Shown here one piece after another: positions 20,981 to 29,368 of a DNA stretch of 64,000 bases (position 1 is its first letter; each line of letters starts with the position of its first letter). The translations under genes and the position numbers were made by a program. The DNA comes from Herbaspirillum chlorophenolicum (lineage in GTDB: Bacteria > Pseudomonadota > Gammaproteobacteria > Burkholderiales > Burkholderiaceae_D), in NCBI RefSeq assembly GCF_001189955.1, contig NZ_LFLT01000002.1, positions 241,670 to 305,669 of the forward strand, in the 5' to 3' direction. Under the pieces are notes generated by a model. It had not been told where the DNA came from and ran no database searches. It saw nothing but the letters and a program-made list of their open reading frames with translations.

Positions 20981-22717
20981 ATGCGAGAAATCTGGCTCAA
21001 ATACCGCCTGCGGGTGCTCAATGCGTGCCGCGTCTCTGAAAACCATTCGATGCTGCTGTGGGGAGCCTTGGCCGGTTTCGTCGGCGCGCTGGCAACCATC
21101 GCCTTTCGCGAAAGCATCGCGCTGCTGCAGTTGCTGCTGACCGGCCATAGCGGCAGTTTCGTGGAAATCGCCAAGGGACTGCCTTGGTACATGCGCATGC
21201 TGCTGCCGACGGCCGGCGGCATCGTGGCCGGCCTGTTCCTGGTGTGGGCCAAGCGCGTGCCGGCCGGCGCCGGCGGCGACTACATGGAGGCGGTGGCCAT
21301 TGGCGACGGCGCCATTCCTGTGCGGCATACCCTGTTGCGCAGCATTTCCTCGCTGGCGACCATCGCTTCGGGCGGCTCCATCGGCCGCGAGGGCCCGATG
21401 GTGCAACTGGCGGCGCTGTGCGCTTCGCTGGTGGGCAAGTTTTCGCATTTCCCCGCATCGCGTCTGCGCTTGCTGGTGGCTTGCGGCGCCGCTGCCGGCA
21501 TTACTTCAGCCTATAACGCGCCGATTGCGGGCGCATTTTTCATTACCGAAATCGTGCTCGGCTCCCTGGTGATGGAGAGTTTCGGTCCCGTGGTGGTGGC
21601 CTCGGTGGTGGCCAACATCACCATGCGCGAGCTGCCGGGCTACAAGCCGACCTATGAAATGCCGTTCTTCCCGGACGTGGCGGGTTGGGAAATCCTGCTG
21701 TTCGTCGTGCTGGGGGTGCTGGCAGGTTTGCTGGCGCCGCAATTCCTGCGCACATTGGAGTTTGGCAAGGCAGCATTCGGCAAGTTGCGCTTGCCGTTGC
21801 CGGTACGCCTGGGTGTGGGCGGTTTGCTGGTGGGCCTGATTTCGGTACAGGTGCCCGATGTCTGGGGCAACGGCTATAGCCTCGTCAATTCGCTGCTGCA
21901 TACCGATTGGGTGTGGCATGCGGTGCTGACGGTATTGCTGGTCAAGATATTGGCGACCACAATCACGGTCGGATCGGGAGCCGTGGGGGGGATCTTCACG
22001 CCGGTGCTGTTCGTCGGGGCGGCGGTCGGTTTCCTGTTTGGCGATGCGGCGCAGGCGCTGATACCTTTTCATGTGTCGCAGCCTTTCGCCTATGCGATGG
22101 TGGGAATGGGGGCTTTCCTGGCGGCGGCGTCGAATGCGCCGTTGATGGCGATCCTGATGATTTTCGAGATGACCTTGAGCTATCAGGTGGTCTTGCCGCT
22201 GATGCTGTCTTGCGTGGTGGCCTATGTCGTCGCCCGCAGCCTGGACGGCCGCTCGATGTATGACATCACACTCAAGCGCCATCGCGATGCCGAGGAGCGC
22301 CTGCGGCTGCGCGGCACCCACATGAGCGAGCTGATCCGTCCCGCCGAAACGGTATTGAAGGAAGACGCCAGCATGGAGGACATGAGTGCGGTGTTCCTGA
22401 AGTACCCGGTTAAATATATCTACATCGTCGATGACGACGAGCGTTATCAGGGGGTGGTGGCGCTGCAGGACCTCACTTCTTGGCTACTGGACAAGAACGA
22501 CGACGCAGACCGCAAGGCCAGGGATTTCCTGCGGCCCCATTTCCTGCATGAAGTGACGCCGGACATGTCGCTGGGCGAGGCGCTGCAGCTTTTCCTGGAC
22601 CATCAGGGGGAGCGCTTGCCGGTGATTGCCAATGCCGAAGATCCCCGGCTACTGGGTGTTGTCTACAAGACCTCTCTGCTTGACGCTTATTTCCGGCTTG
22701 ACCGCTCGGGTAATTGA
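20981..22717 (+). CDS. ClC-family chloride channel/antiporter with CBS domains
   Basis: A 578-residue ClC protein with about ten hydrophobic helices, then two cytoplasmic CBS domains (about residues 445-570). The ClC signatures SGGSIGREGP (with the gating Glu) and GSGAVGGIFTPVLFVGAAVG are present, which favours a proton-coupled exchanger over a pure channel. The first signature GSGIP is altered to AGAGG. CBS domains suggest nucleotide regulation. The start lies only nine bases after the modE stop, so read-through from modE is possible though a functional link is unclear. Confidence 0.9.
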   Translation: MREIWLKYRLRVLNACRVSENHSMLLWGALAGFVGALATIAFRESIALLQLLLTGHSGSFVEIAKGLPWYMRMLLPTAGGIVAGLFLVWAKRVPAGAGGDYMEAVAIGDGAIPVRHTLLRSISSLATIASGGSIGREGPMVQLAALCASLVGKFSHFPASRLRLLVACGAAAGITSAYNAPIAGAFFITEIVLGSLVMESFGPVVVASVVANITMRELPGYKPTYEMPFFPDVAGWEILLFVVLGVLAGLLAPQFLRTLEFGKAAFGKLRLPLPVRLGVGGLLVGLISVQVPDVWGNGYSLVNSLLHTDWVWHAVLTVLLVKILATTITVGSGAVGGIFTPVLFVGAAVGFLFGDAAQALIPFHVSQPFAYAMVGMGAFLAAASNAPLMAILMIFEMTLSYQVVLPLMLSCVVAYVVARSLDGRSMYDITLKRHRDAEERLRLRGTHMSELIRPAETVLKEDASMEDMSAVFLKYPVKYIYIVDDDERYQGVVALQDLTSWLLDKNDDADRKARDFLRPHFLHEVTPDMSLGEALQLFLDHQGERLPVIANAEDPRLLGVVYKTSLLDAYFRLDRSGN

Positions 22718-22871
22718 GTCGCGTAAATTTCTGTTAAGCATTAACATGACGGCGTGCCGCCGCAAATACCTTATGTACTGCATATTCGCGCGTGATGCCG
22801 GCATGGGTAAAAAGATGGCCGGGTTGCTATCGCGAAGCGCTGTTTCTTTGTAACAATTACGTCCTGTGCGG

Positions 22872-22899
22872 TTTACTGGCATCGTATCCTTGCTAGAAT
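22872..22899 (+). promoter_or_regulatory. Sigma-70-type promoter of rlmJ
   Basis: TTTACT (22872-22877), a 16-base spacer and TAGAAT (22894-22899) lie 80 bases ahead of the rlmJ start in the 260-base gap after the ClC gene. Confidence 0.55.
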
Positions 22900-22978
22900 G
22901 CCAAACGTTTCTTCTGCCGCACGATAGTCATTTTCCAACTCGTACGATTTCCATTTTTTATAAAGAGCACAATTCCCC

Positions 22979-23866
22979 ATGCTGAGTTATCGCCACGCTT
23001 TTCATGCCGGCAACCACGCCGACGTCTTGAAGCACATGGTGGTGATTCAACTGATGCGCTACCTCGGGCAGAAAGATGCTGCCTACATGGTCGTCGACAC
23101 GCATGCCGGCGCCGGCGTATATGCCCTCGATAGCGACTATGCCAGCAAGAATGCCGAATACGAGACCGGTATCGCGCAGTTGTGGGGCCGCAAGGACCTG
23201 CCGCCGGTAGTTCAGGAGTATGTCGATCTGGTGAGGGCGCTCAATCCCAGCGGCAAGATGCGCTACTACCCCGGTTCACCTTATTGTGCCGAGAAGGTCA
23301 TGCGAGAACAGGACAGATTGCGCCTGTTCGAATTGCATCCCTCCGAAGTCAAGATACTCGAAGACAATTTCCGCAAGCTGGAAGCCCACGCACTGGCGCA
23401 AGGCCAGCGTCCCTCTGCGCGCGGCAAGCGCGTGATGGTGTATCGCGCCGACGGTTTCGCCGGACTCAAGGCGCTGCTGCCGCCGCCTTCGCGCCGGGGC
23501 CTGGTGCTGATCGATCCCCCTTATGAAGACAAGCGCGACTACACGCACGTAGCGCAGGTACTGGCAGATGCGCTGACCCGTTTCCCGACTGGCATGTATG
23601 CCGTCTGGTATCCCGTTTTGCAGCGTAATGAATCGCGCCAGCTGCCGGAACGGCTCAAGCGGCTGGGTGCCAAGAGCTGGCTGAACGTGACGCTGGCGAT
23701 CCATGGCCCGGCTCCTGACGGCTTCGGTTTGCACAACAGCGGGATGTTCATCCTCAATCCGCCATGGACGCTTGAGCCGATGCTTCGGGAAGTCATGCCT
23801 TACCTGGTCGATGTGCTGGGCACCGATGATAGCGCCGGCTTTGTCTTGGAAGCGGGAGAGGCGTGA
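22979..23866 (+). CDS. rlmJ: 23S rRNA (adenine-2030-N6)-methyltransferase RlmJ
   Basis: Methylates A2030 of 23S rRNA using S-adenosylmethionine. Length is 295 residues (E. coli YhiR/RlmJ 280). Visible marks are the N-terminal MLSYRHAFHAGNHADVLKH, the SAM-binding VVDTHAGAGVY, the GSPYCAE segment, and the catalytic LIDPPYEDK motif (DPPY-type N6-adenine methyltransferase). The start is the first ATG of the conserved N-terminus. It stands alone with its own promoter. Confidence 0.95.
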   Translation: MLSYRHAFHAGNHADVLKHMVVIQLMRYLGQKDAAYMVVDTHAGAGVYALDSDYASKNAEYETGIAQLWGRKDLPPVVQEYVDLVRALNPSGKMRYYPGSPYCAEKVMREQDRLRLFELHPSEVKILEDNFRKLEAHALAQGQRPSARGKRVMVYRADGFAGLKALLPPPSRRGLVLIDPPYEDKRDYTHVAQVLADALTRFPTGMYAVWYPVLQRNESRQLPERLKRLGAKSWLNVTLAIHGPAPDGFGLHNSGMFILNPPWTLEPMLREVMPYLVDVLGTDDSAGFVLEAGEA

Positions 23867-24020
23867 TATGCTGGCACGCGGCCCGTTTTGTGATTTTCTG
23901 TGATTTTCTTCCGGTGACGTTATCCCAAGCGGCCGAAGCGATGTTGAACCGACATACAATGTACGGCATTGCCGAAAATAAAGAATCGTTACCACGCTTG
24001 GGGCACCTAAAATAAGAACC

Positions 24021-25370
24021 ATGTCCGACCAGCCATCCGACCAATCCAACCCTGTGCACCACCACGCTCTGGATTTCTTCCTGGCCCGCCAGCCTATCCT
24101 GAATCGTGAGCAGGATCTGATCGGCTACGAGCTGCTGTTCCGTAGTGCCGCTTTCGGCCCTGCCAACGTGAAAGATGACGTCACCGCGACGGCTGCGGTG
24201 ATTGCGCACGCGTCGGAACTGGGCTTGTCCAACGTTATCGGCAACCTGCAAGGCTTCATCAACGTCGATGCGGCGGTCCTGATGAGCGACTTCATCTATT
24301 TCCTGCCGACCGACAAGGTGGTGCTGGAGATTCTGGAAACCGTGAGGGTCACGCCGGAGCTGGTGGAGCGTGTGCGCGAACTGGTCAAGGCCGGCTACGT
24401 GTTTGCGCTGGATGACGTGGTGGCCGAGTCGGAAGAAATCGAAGAGCTGCTGCCATTGGTCAAGATCATCAAGATCGATGTCATGGAAGTCGATCCCAGC
24501 AAGTTGCTCAAGCTCTCCGTGCACTTCAAGCGCGCCCAGAAGGAGCTGCTGGCGGAGAAGGTCGAGACCCTGCAGCAGTTCAATGACTGCATGACGTTCG
24601 GTTTCGATTACTTCCAGGGCTATTACTTCGCCAAGCCCATGATCCTCCAGGGCAAGAAGCTGGAAGCCTCGAAGGTGGTGATCATGCACCTCCTGACGCT
24701 CCTGGTGCGCAATGTCGACAACGGCGAGATCGTGCGCTACATCAAGCGTGACGTGGCCTTGAGCCTGACGCTGCTGCGCCTGGTGAATACCCCTGTTTAC
24801 GGCTTCCAGAAGTTCATCGATTCGCTGGGGCAGGCGCTGATCGTGCTTGGCCGCCGCCAGCTCAAGCGCTGGCTGCAGATCCTGTTGTTTGCCAATACCG
24901 ACAAGAACAAGGTGCATACCCTGTCGCCGCTGATGATTCTGGCGGCCACGCGCGGCAAGATGCTCGAACTGGTCACTGCGAAGATCCGTCCGGGACGCCG
25001 CAAGATGTCGGAAATGGCGTTCACGGTCGGCATCATGTCGCTGGTGGACGCGCTGTTTGGCATGAGCATGGAAAGTGTCTTGCGCCAGATCACCGTCAGT
25101 ACCGAGATACGCGAAGCACTGCTGCGCCGTACCGGCTTTTACGGGACTGCCTTGAAGCTGGTCGAGTGCACCGAGCAGCGCGAGCAGAACCAGGAAGAAA
25201 TGCAGCAACTGCTCGAAGAGCTGGGAATGTCCGCTGACGATTTTTTCGAGGCGGAAAAATATGCCTTCGAGTGGGGCAACAGCATCTCCACCAACAATGT
25301 CGGCCAGGCGGCCGGCGTGCCGATGGCGCCGCCGCCGGATGGCTATGTTGAGGATGACGACGACGATTGA
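24021..25370 (+). CDS. EAL-like plus HDOD signalling protein (YuxH type)
   Basis: A 449-residue cytoplasmic protein with an N-terminal EAL-like domain (about 15-205) and a C-terminal HDOD domain (about 210-410). The EAL motif is degenerate (YELLFR in place of EALLR) and the DDFGTG loop reads ALDDVVAE, so c-di-GMP cleavage is unlikely; a role as sensor or scaffold is more likely. The HDOD part shows VALSLTLLRLVNTPVYG and LGRRQLKRWLQILLF. The tail ends in a run of Asp residues. It is a paralogue of the HDOD protein at 59.1 kb. It stands alone and is followed by a terminator. Confidence 0.85.
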   Translation: MSDQPSDQSNPVHHHALDFFLARQPILNREQDLIGYELLFRSAAFGPANVKDDVTATAAVIAHASELGLSNVIGNLQGFINVDAAVLMSDFIYFLPTDKVVLEILETVRVTPELVERVRELVKAGYVFALDDVVAESEEIEELLPLVKIIKIDVMEVDPSKLLKLSVHFKRAQKELLAEKVETLQQFNDCMTFGFDYFQGYYFAKPMILQGKKLEASKVVIMHLLTLLVRNVDNGEIVRYIKRDVALSLTLLRLVNTPVYGFQKFIDSLGQALIVLGRRQLKRWLQILLFANTDKNKVHTLSPLMILAATRGKMLELVTAKIRPGRRKMSEMAFTVGIMSLVDALFGMSMESVLRQITVSTEIREALLRRTGFYGTALKLVECTEQREQNQEEMQQLLEELGMSADDFFEAEKYAFEWGNSISTNNVGQAAGVPMAPPPDGYVEDDDDD

Positions 25371-25434
25371 CCGGTTGTTCGGTTCAGTTATTCGTCCCGG
25401 TGGGATTGGGACTGAACTGGATCTGAAGAAAAAG

Positions 25435-25475
25435 AAAAGGCCGCCAGTGCATTTGCATGGCGGCCTTTTCTTTTG
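25435..25475 (+). terminator. Rho-independent terminator after the EAL-HDOD gene
   Basis: AAAAGGCCGCCA (25435-25446) pairs with TGGCGGCCTTTT (25458-25469), with a second small stem TGCA/TGCA in the loop, followed by CTTTT. It can also serve the converging gene, whose end is at 25536. Confidence 0.9.
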
Positions 25476-25535
25476 CCGATCAATGACCGAGGTTCAACAT
25501 TTCAATTCCGATAGGATGGCACGCCAATGCCGGTT

Positions 25536-26171
25536 TCAATTGGAACGGAATTTACGCCATTTCTTCATCCTTGCCACCAGGCGCCGGAACAGGCGCAGCA
25601 ACCGCCCGCCCTCGGAGCGAGGCGACCCGGTCAGGCGCGCTTTCATGGCGTCGATGGCGCGGCGCGCCGTGCGCCGCAAGCTTGCGATCAATTTCTGGAT
25701 TTGCTGCCAGCCGGGGCTGGCGTACAGATGGGCAATCATCCTGTCCTTGAACGCCAGGACCTTGTCATGCGCGCGTTGAAACCATCCCAGAGACAGCATG
25801 CTGCGGCGCGTGAGCGCGTAGATGCGGGCTACCAGCGCCGTGCCAAGTACCTTGGCCGTGAGGATGATGCCGAGGCCCAACGTGGGGTGGCCATGGGTGA
25901 TGGAGAGCAGGGCGAGGATCTTGACCGGCAACAGCAACAGGGTCGGCGCCAGGAAAAACACCAGTGCGGCATAAGGCGAGAGCCGCTCTACCCAGCGCTG
26001 CAGTTTCGCCAGAAAAGGCCAGGAAGGGATACGTTCCAACACTGCCTGGGTAACGTCCCACAGCCATTCTTCCAATATCAGCAGCAAGGCCGCCAGGTAG
26101 ATCAGCGGCGCCAGCAAGCGCCGTCGCCATCTTGACGGGCGGCGCGGGGCAGGAGGCGGTGGAATCGGCAT
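25536..26171 (-). CDS. Conserved membrane protein of unknown function
   Basis: I do not recognise this 211-residue protein. It has a Pro/Arg-rich start, one strong hydrophobic helix (APLIYLAALLLILEEWLW, about 21-38), another hydrophobic pair near 68-110 (AALVFFLAPTLLLLPVKILALL and LGLGIILTAKVLGTALVARI), and a strongly basic C-terminal third rich in Arg and Lys (for example RRTARRAIDAMK). The last part is likely cytoplasmic and could touch nucleic acid or phospholipid head groups. It ends 22 bases before the start of the next minus-strand gene's stop, so the two may be co-transcribed. Confidence 0.7.
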   Translation of the reverse strand: MPIPPPPAPRRPSRWRRRLLAPLIYLAALLLILEEWLWDVTQAVLERIPSWPFLAKLQRWVERLSPYAALVFFLAPTLLLLPVKILALLSITHGHPTLGLGIILTAKVLGTALVARIYALTRRSMLSLGWFQRAHDKVLAFKDRMIAHLYASPGWQQIQKLIASLRRTARRAIDAMKARLTGSPRSEGGRLLRLFRRLVARMKKWRKFRSN

Positions 26172-26193
26172 GATATCGTCGGTGCAGGCCGGG

Positions 26194-27081
26194 TCAGACC
26201 TGGCGCGCGCCGATCAGCGACAGCCAGCGGTCGCCCCATTCGACGTCGCTCATGCAGGAAGCGTAGTCGGTCACGGTGCGCGCGGCGCGTTCCAGCAACT
26301 GGATGTCGGCCTCGTGCTGGCGCGCCACATGCGGGTCTTCCAGGAACAATACGCGGCGGCACTGCTGTTCAAGAATCAGTTCGGCGATCTGCGCGTCGCC
26401 GCCCAGCGGGCCGGAGAGGAAGGGCTTGACCCAATGACGTCCGGCTTCGCCCTTGATTTTCATGGCCAGTTGGTTGAGCTGCCCGCCGGTGGTGCCGGTG
26501 GCGCAGCGAAAGGCAAACTTGTCGAGCACATCGAAATGCTTTTCGGCCAGTGCCAGCATGCGCGGCTTCATCGCATCGTGGGCGATCAGCGCGATGCCTT
26601 CCTGCTCCAGCTTGAATCGGCTGTCCAGTGCCGGGTCGGGAGCGGCGCCGGTAGCGATGGACTCCAGCTCCAGCCATTCCTGGGCGCCGGCCAGCGTCGA
26701 CAGGAAGGGCTTGCCGTGGATCACGCACTGGCGCTTGAGCGCTACCGCTTCAGGGAAGGTGGAGGAGGGATCGACCGGGTCGATCAGATAGATCACCGCA
26801 TCCAGTGTGCGCTCGGGATCGGCATCCACCGTACGCGAGACCAGTTTCATCAAGCCGCCGTTACGTCCATAGGGGAAGCGCACCAGATGCGGGTAGCCGG
26901 GCAGCAAGTCCATCTGGCCGATGGCGTCGAGGGTGCGGCCGACCACGATCAGTTCCGGCTGCAGCGCTTCGATGCGATGGCGCGAACCGGTCAGCAACTG
27001 GACCAGTGCGGAGTCGGGGGCGTTCTGGTGGGCGCGGTTGGCAATCAGGCCGATGCGGTAACGGGGAGCAATGGAGGACAT
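26194..27081 (-). CDS. mgsA: Tandem methylglyoxal-synthase-like protein
   Basis: A 295-residue protein built from two methylglyoxal synthase (MGS) folds, about twice the usual 150 residues. The C-terminal half (about 161-293) has IALIAHDAMK, ATGTTGG, SGPLGGDAQIAELI and FLEDPHVARQHEADI. Equivalents of E. coli MgsA His19, Asp20, Lys23, Asp71, Asp91, His98 and Asp101 are all present with correct spacing (D249, H256, D259). The N-terminal half (about 8-140) has the same order of blocks but the active residues are replaced (ANRAHQ, YGRNGGLMKL, IDPVDPSSTFPE). It probably converts dihydroxyacetone phosphate to methylglyoxal using the C-terminal half. The start MSSIAPRYRIG is the methionine nearest to the first fold. 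Confidence 0.85.
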   Translation of the reverse strand: MSSIAPRYRIGLIANRAHQNAPDSALVQLLTGSRHRIEALQPELIVVGRTLDAIGQMDLLPGYPHLVRFPYGRNGGLMKLVSRTVDADPERTLDAVIYLIDPVDPSSTFPEAVALKRQCVIHGKPFLSTLAGAQEWLELESIATGAAPDPALDSRFKLEQEGIALIAHDAMKPRMLALAEKHFDVLDKFAFRCATGTTGGQLNQLAMKIKGEAGRHWVKPFLSGPLGGDAQIAELILEQQCRRVLFLEDPHVARQHEADIQLLERAARTVTDYASCMSDVEWGDRWLSLIGARQV

Positions 27082-27313
27082 GGATGGTCGTTGGATGGAA
27101 ACGGAGGCAAGAGGAATGGCGTTATCCGGGATTATCGCCGAGGGCGCGGGAAAGGGCGAGGGCCAGGCAAGAAAAGCCGGGAAAGGCCAGTACAGCAAAG
27201 GGGGCGTTTACTCCCTCAACTGTACCCTCGCAGCATTCCGCATCCGGCTACAATGCAGTTTAAGACAAGCCGTGCGCAGTGCGGCCGCAGCCCAATTGAA
27301 CTGAATATTGCAG

Positions 27314-27871
27314 ATGAACAAGGCCTTTGTAAAAGAATCCGATGGCGGCGACGACGATGACGAAATCGCCTTGCCCGCCATCCCGGCAGGCTCCAAGAAT
27401 TACATGACGCCCCAAGGGCATCAGCGTATCAAGGACGAGCTGCTGCAACTGATCGACGTTGATCGCCCCGAGGTGGTGCGCATCGTGTCCTGGGCCGCGT
27501 CCAACGGCGACCGTTCCGAGAACGGCGATTACCTGTATGGCAAGAAGCGCCTGCGCGAGATCGACCGCCGCATCCGTTTCCTGACCAAGCGCCTGGATCT
27601 GGCCGAGGTGGTCGACCCCACGGTACACCATGGCAGCGACCAGATATTCTTCGGCGCCACCGTCACCTATGAAAACCAGCGCGGGGAAGCCCATACGGTG
27701 ACCATCGTCGGTATCGATGAGCTCGATCCGCTCAACGGCAAGATCAGCTGGGTCTCACCGGTGGCGCGTACGCTGACCAAGGCGCGCGAAGGCGACGAGG
27801 TCGTGCTGCAGACGCCGTCGGGCATCGAACAGCTGACCATCCTTGAAGTGAGCTATCCGGCGCCGGAATAA
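27314..27871 (+). CDS. greB: Transcription elongation factor GreB
   Basis: Rescues arrested RNA polymerase by stimulating cleavage of backtracked transcript. The 185-residue protein has the N-terminal coiled coil (about 35-100) with the acidic tip SNGDRSENGDYLYGKKRL (Asp and Glu needed for cleavage), and the C-terminal FKBP-like domain ending in ISWVSPVARTL and GDEVVL. An acidic stretch (DGGDDDDE, about residues 11-18) precedes the coiled coil and lengthens the protein compared with E. coli GreB (158). The ATG start was taken over a TTG two codons ahead. It stands alone, not beside spoT. Confidence 0.95.
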   Translation: MNKAFVKESDGGDDDDEIALPAIPAGSKNYMTPQGHQRIKDELLQLIDVDRPEVVRIVSWAASNGDRSENGDYLYGKKRLREIDRRIRFLTKRLDLAEVVDPTVHHGSDQIFFGATVTYENQRGEAHTVTIVGIDELDPLNGKISWVSPVARTLTKAREGDEVVLQTPSGIEQLTILEVSYPAPE

Positions 27872-27998
27872 GCGCGGGTATCTCGGTCGGGGCCGACATC
27901 CAATCACCAGCAAGACATAACGTACGCCGTTCCCGGCATGCTTTTCGCATGCGTGAAACGGTGGCAAGCCAGTATTCAACATCATCCGCGGGAAATCC

Positions 27999-29339
27999 AT
28001 GTCTATCGTCTATGCCAGCCTGAACCATCCCCAGCGCGTCGTCCTGGCGGCCGAGGTGCATTCGCGCCCGTTCCTGCAACTGACCCAGTCCGAAACGCTG
28101 ACGCATCTGGCCGTCTATGTGCGCGAGGAGGGCAATGGCAACCAGCACGCCAAGACGCAGCACGCGCTGCTGGAAGCGCTGTGCGCCCATTTTGGCGTAG
28201 TGGCGCCCGGCGCCGAAGCCAAGCATTTTTATCATGACTTCGGACGCTTCCGGCTTAAATGGGAATGCCATACCGAATTCGCCACTTATACCTTCGCGCA
28301 AGCCCATGAGGAGCCGGTTTCGACCGCAGAAGCGTTCGTCCGGGCGCCGCTGTCGCATATTCCCCAGCAATGGCTGCTGTCGCTGCAGGGCAAGCTGATG
28401 GTGGCTGCACACGTAGTGGTCGAGCCCGGCGCCGACGACCTTGCCGATACCGCGCGCAGCATGCAGCGCATCTTCGAAGGCAAGTTGATGAGTTCGAGCA
28501 AGGTCTTGCAGGGCGGCGAGATCTGGACCGATTTCCAGATCCAGTCTGATGGCTTTTCCCGTTTCGTGGTGCGCGACATCGACTTGCGCGAACTGCAGGG
28601 CGGCCGCCTCGCGCAGCGCATCCTGGAGATTGAAACCTATCGCATGATGGCCTTGCTGGGCCTGCCGCACGCCCAGCAATCGGGGCCGCTGCTGAACCAG
28701 ATCGAAGGCGACCTGGCGGCATTGACCGCGGCCATGGTGCAGTCCGAGCAATCCATGGGCGGCACCCCCGAGGAGCATGCCGAGGACGAACGGATGCTGC
28801 GCAAGATCACCGGGCTTGCCGCACGTATCGAAAAACTGTCGCTGGAAAACAGTTACCGTTTCTCGGCGTCACAAGCCTACTTCCAGCTGGTGCAGGCGCG
28901 AATCGAGGAGTTGCGTGAGCAGCGTATTGAAGGCGTGCCGACTATCGGCGAATTCATGGAGCGCCGGCTGGCGCCTGCAATGAACACCTGCCAGGCGGTT
29001 GCACGCCGGCAGGAGGCGTTGGCCGAGCGCATTGCCCACACCAACGACTTGCTGCGCACCCGTATCGGGATCGTTCAGGAACAGCAAAACCGCCAGATCC
29101 TGCAATCGATGAACGCACGCGCCGCCCAGCAGTTGAAGTTGCAACAAGCGGTCGAAGGGCTCTCGGTTGCGGCGATCTCGTACTACGTGATCGGCCTGAT
29201 CGGCTACGCCGGCAAGGCCGCCAAGGCAGCAGGCCTGCCGATCAATCCGGACCTTGCCACGGGCCTTGTGGTGCCGGTGGTGGCGGCTTGCGTGTGGCTG
29301 GGATTACGCCGCATGCACAGGGGACTGGACCGCCATTGA
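27999..29339 (+). CDS. DUF3422-family membrane-anchored protein
   Basis: A 446-residue protein of the DUF3422 family, found widely in proteobacteria with no proven function. It shows the family start YASLNHPQRVVLAAEVHSRP and the RFVVRDIDLRELQGGRLAQRILEIETYRMMALLGLP stretch. The C-terminus holds two hydrophobic segments (AISYYVIGLIGYAG and GLVVPVVAACVWLGLR), which anchor it in the membrane; the middle is helical and likely cytoplasmic. GGGAAATCC precedes the ATG. It follows greB by 127 bases and may share its promoter. Function is not inferred. Confidence 0.85.
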   Translation: MSIVYASLNHPQRVVLAAEVHSRPFLQLTQSETLTHLAVYVREEGNGNQHAKTQHALLEALCAHFGVVAPGAEAKHFYHDFGRFRLKWECHTEFATYTFAQAHEEPVSTAEAFVRAPLSHIPQQWLLSLQGKLMVAAHVVVEPGADDLADTARSMQRIFEGKLMSSSKVLQGGEIWTDFQIQSDGFSRFVVRDIDLRELQGGRLAQRILEIETYRMMALLGLPHAQQSGPLLNQIEGDLAALTAAMVQSEQSMGGTPEEHAEDERMLRKITGLAARIEKLSLENSYRFSASQAYFQLVQARIEELREQRIEGVPTIGEFMERRLAPAMNTCQAVARRQEALAERIAHTNDLLRTRIGIVQEQQNRQILQSMNARAAQQLKLQQAVEGLSVAAISYYVIGLIGYAGKAAKAAGLPINPDLATGLVVPVVAACVWLGLRRMHRGLDRH

Positions 29340-29368
29340 CGAAGCTCCGGCGGCCCTGAACCTGGCCT

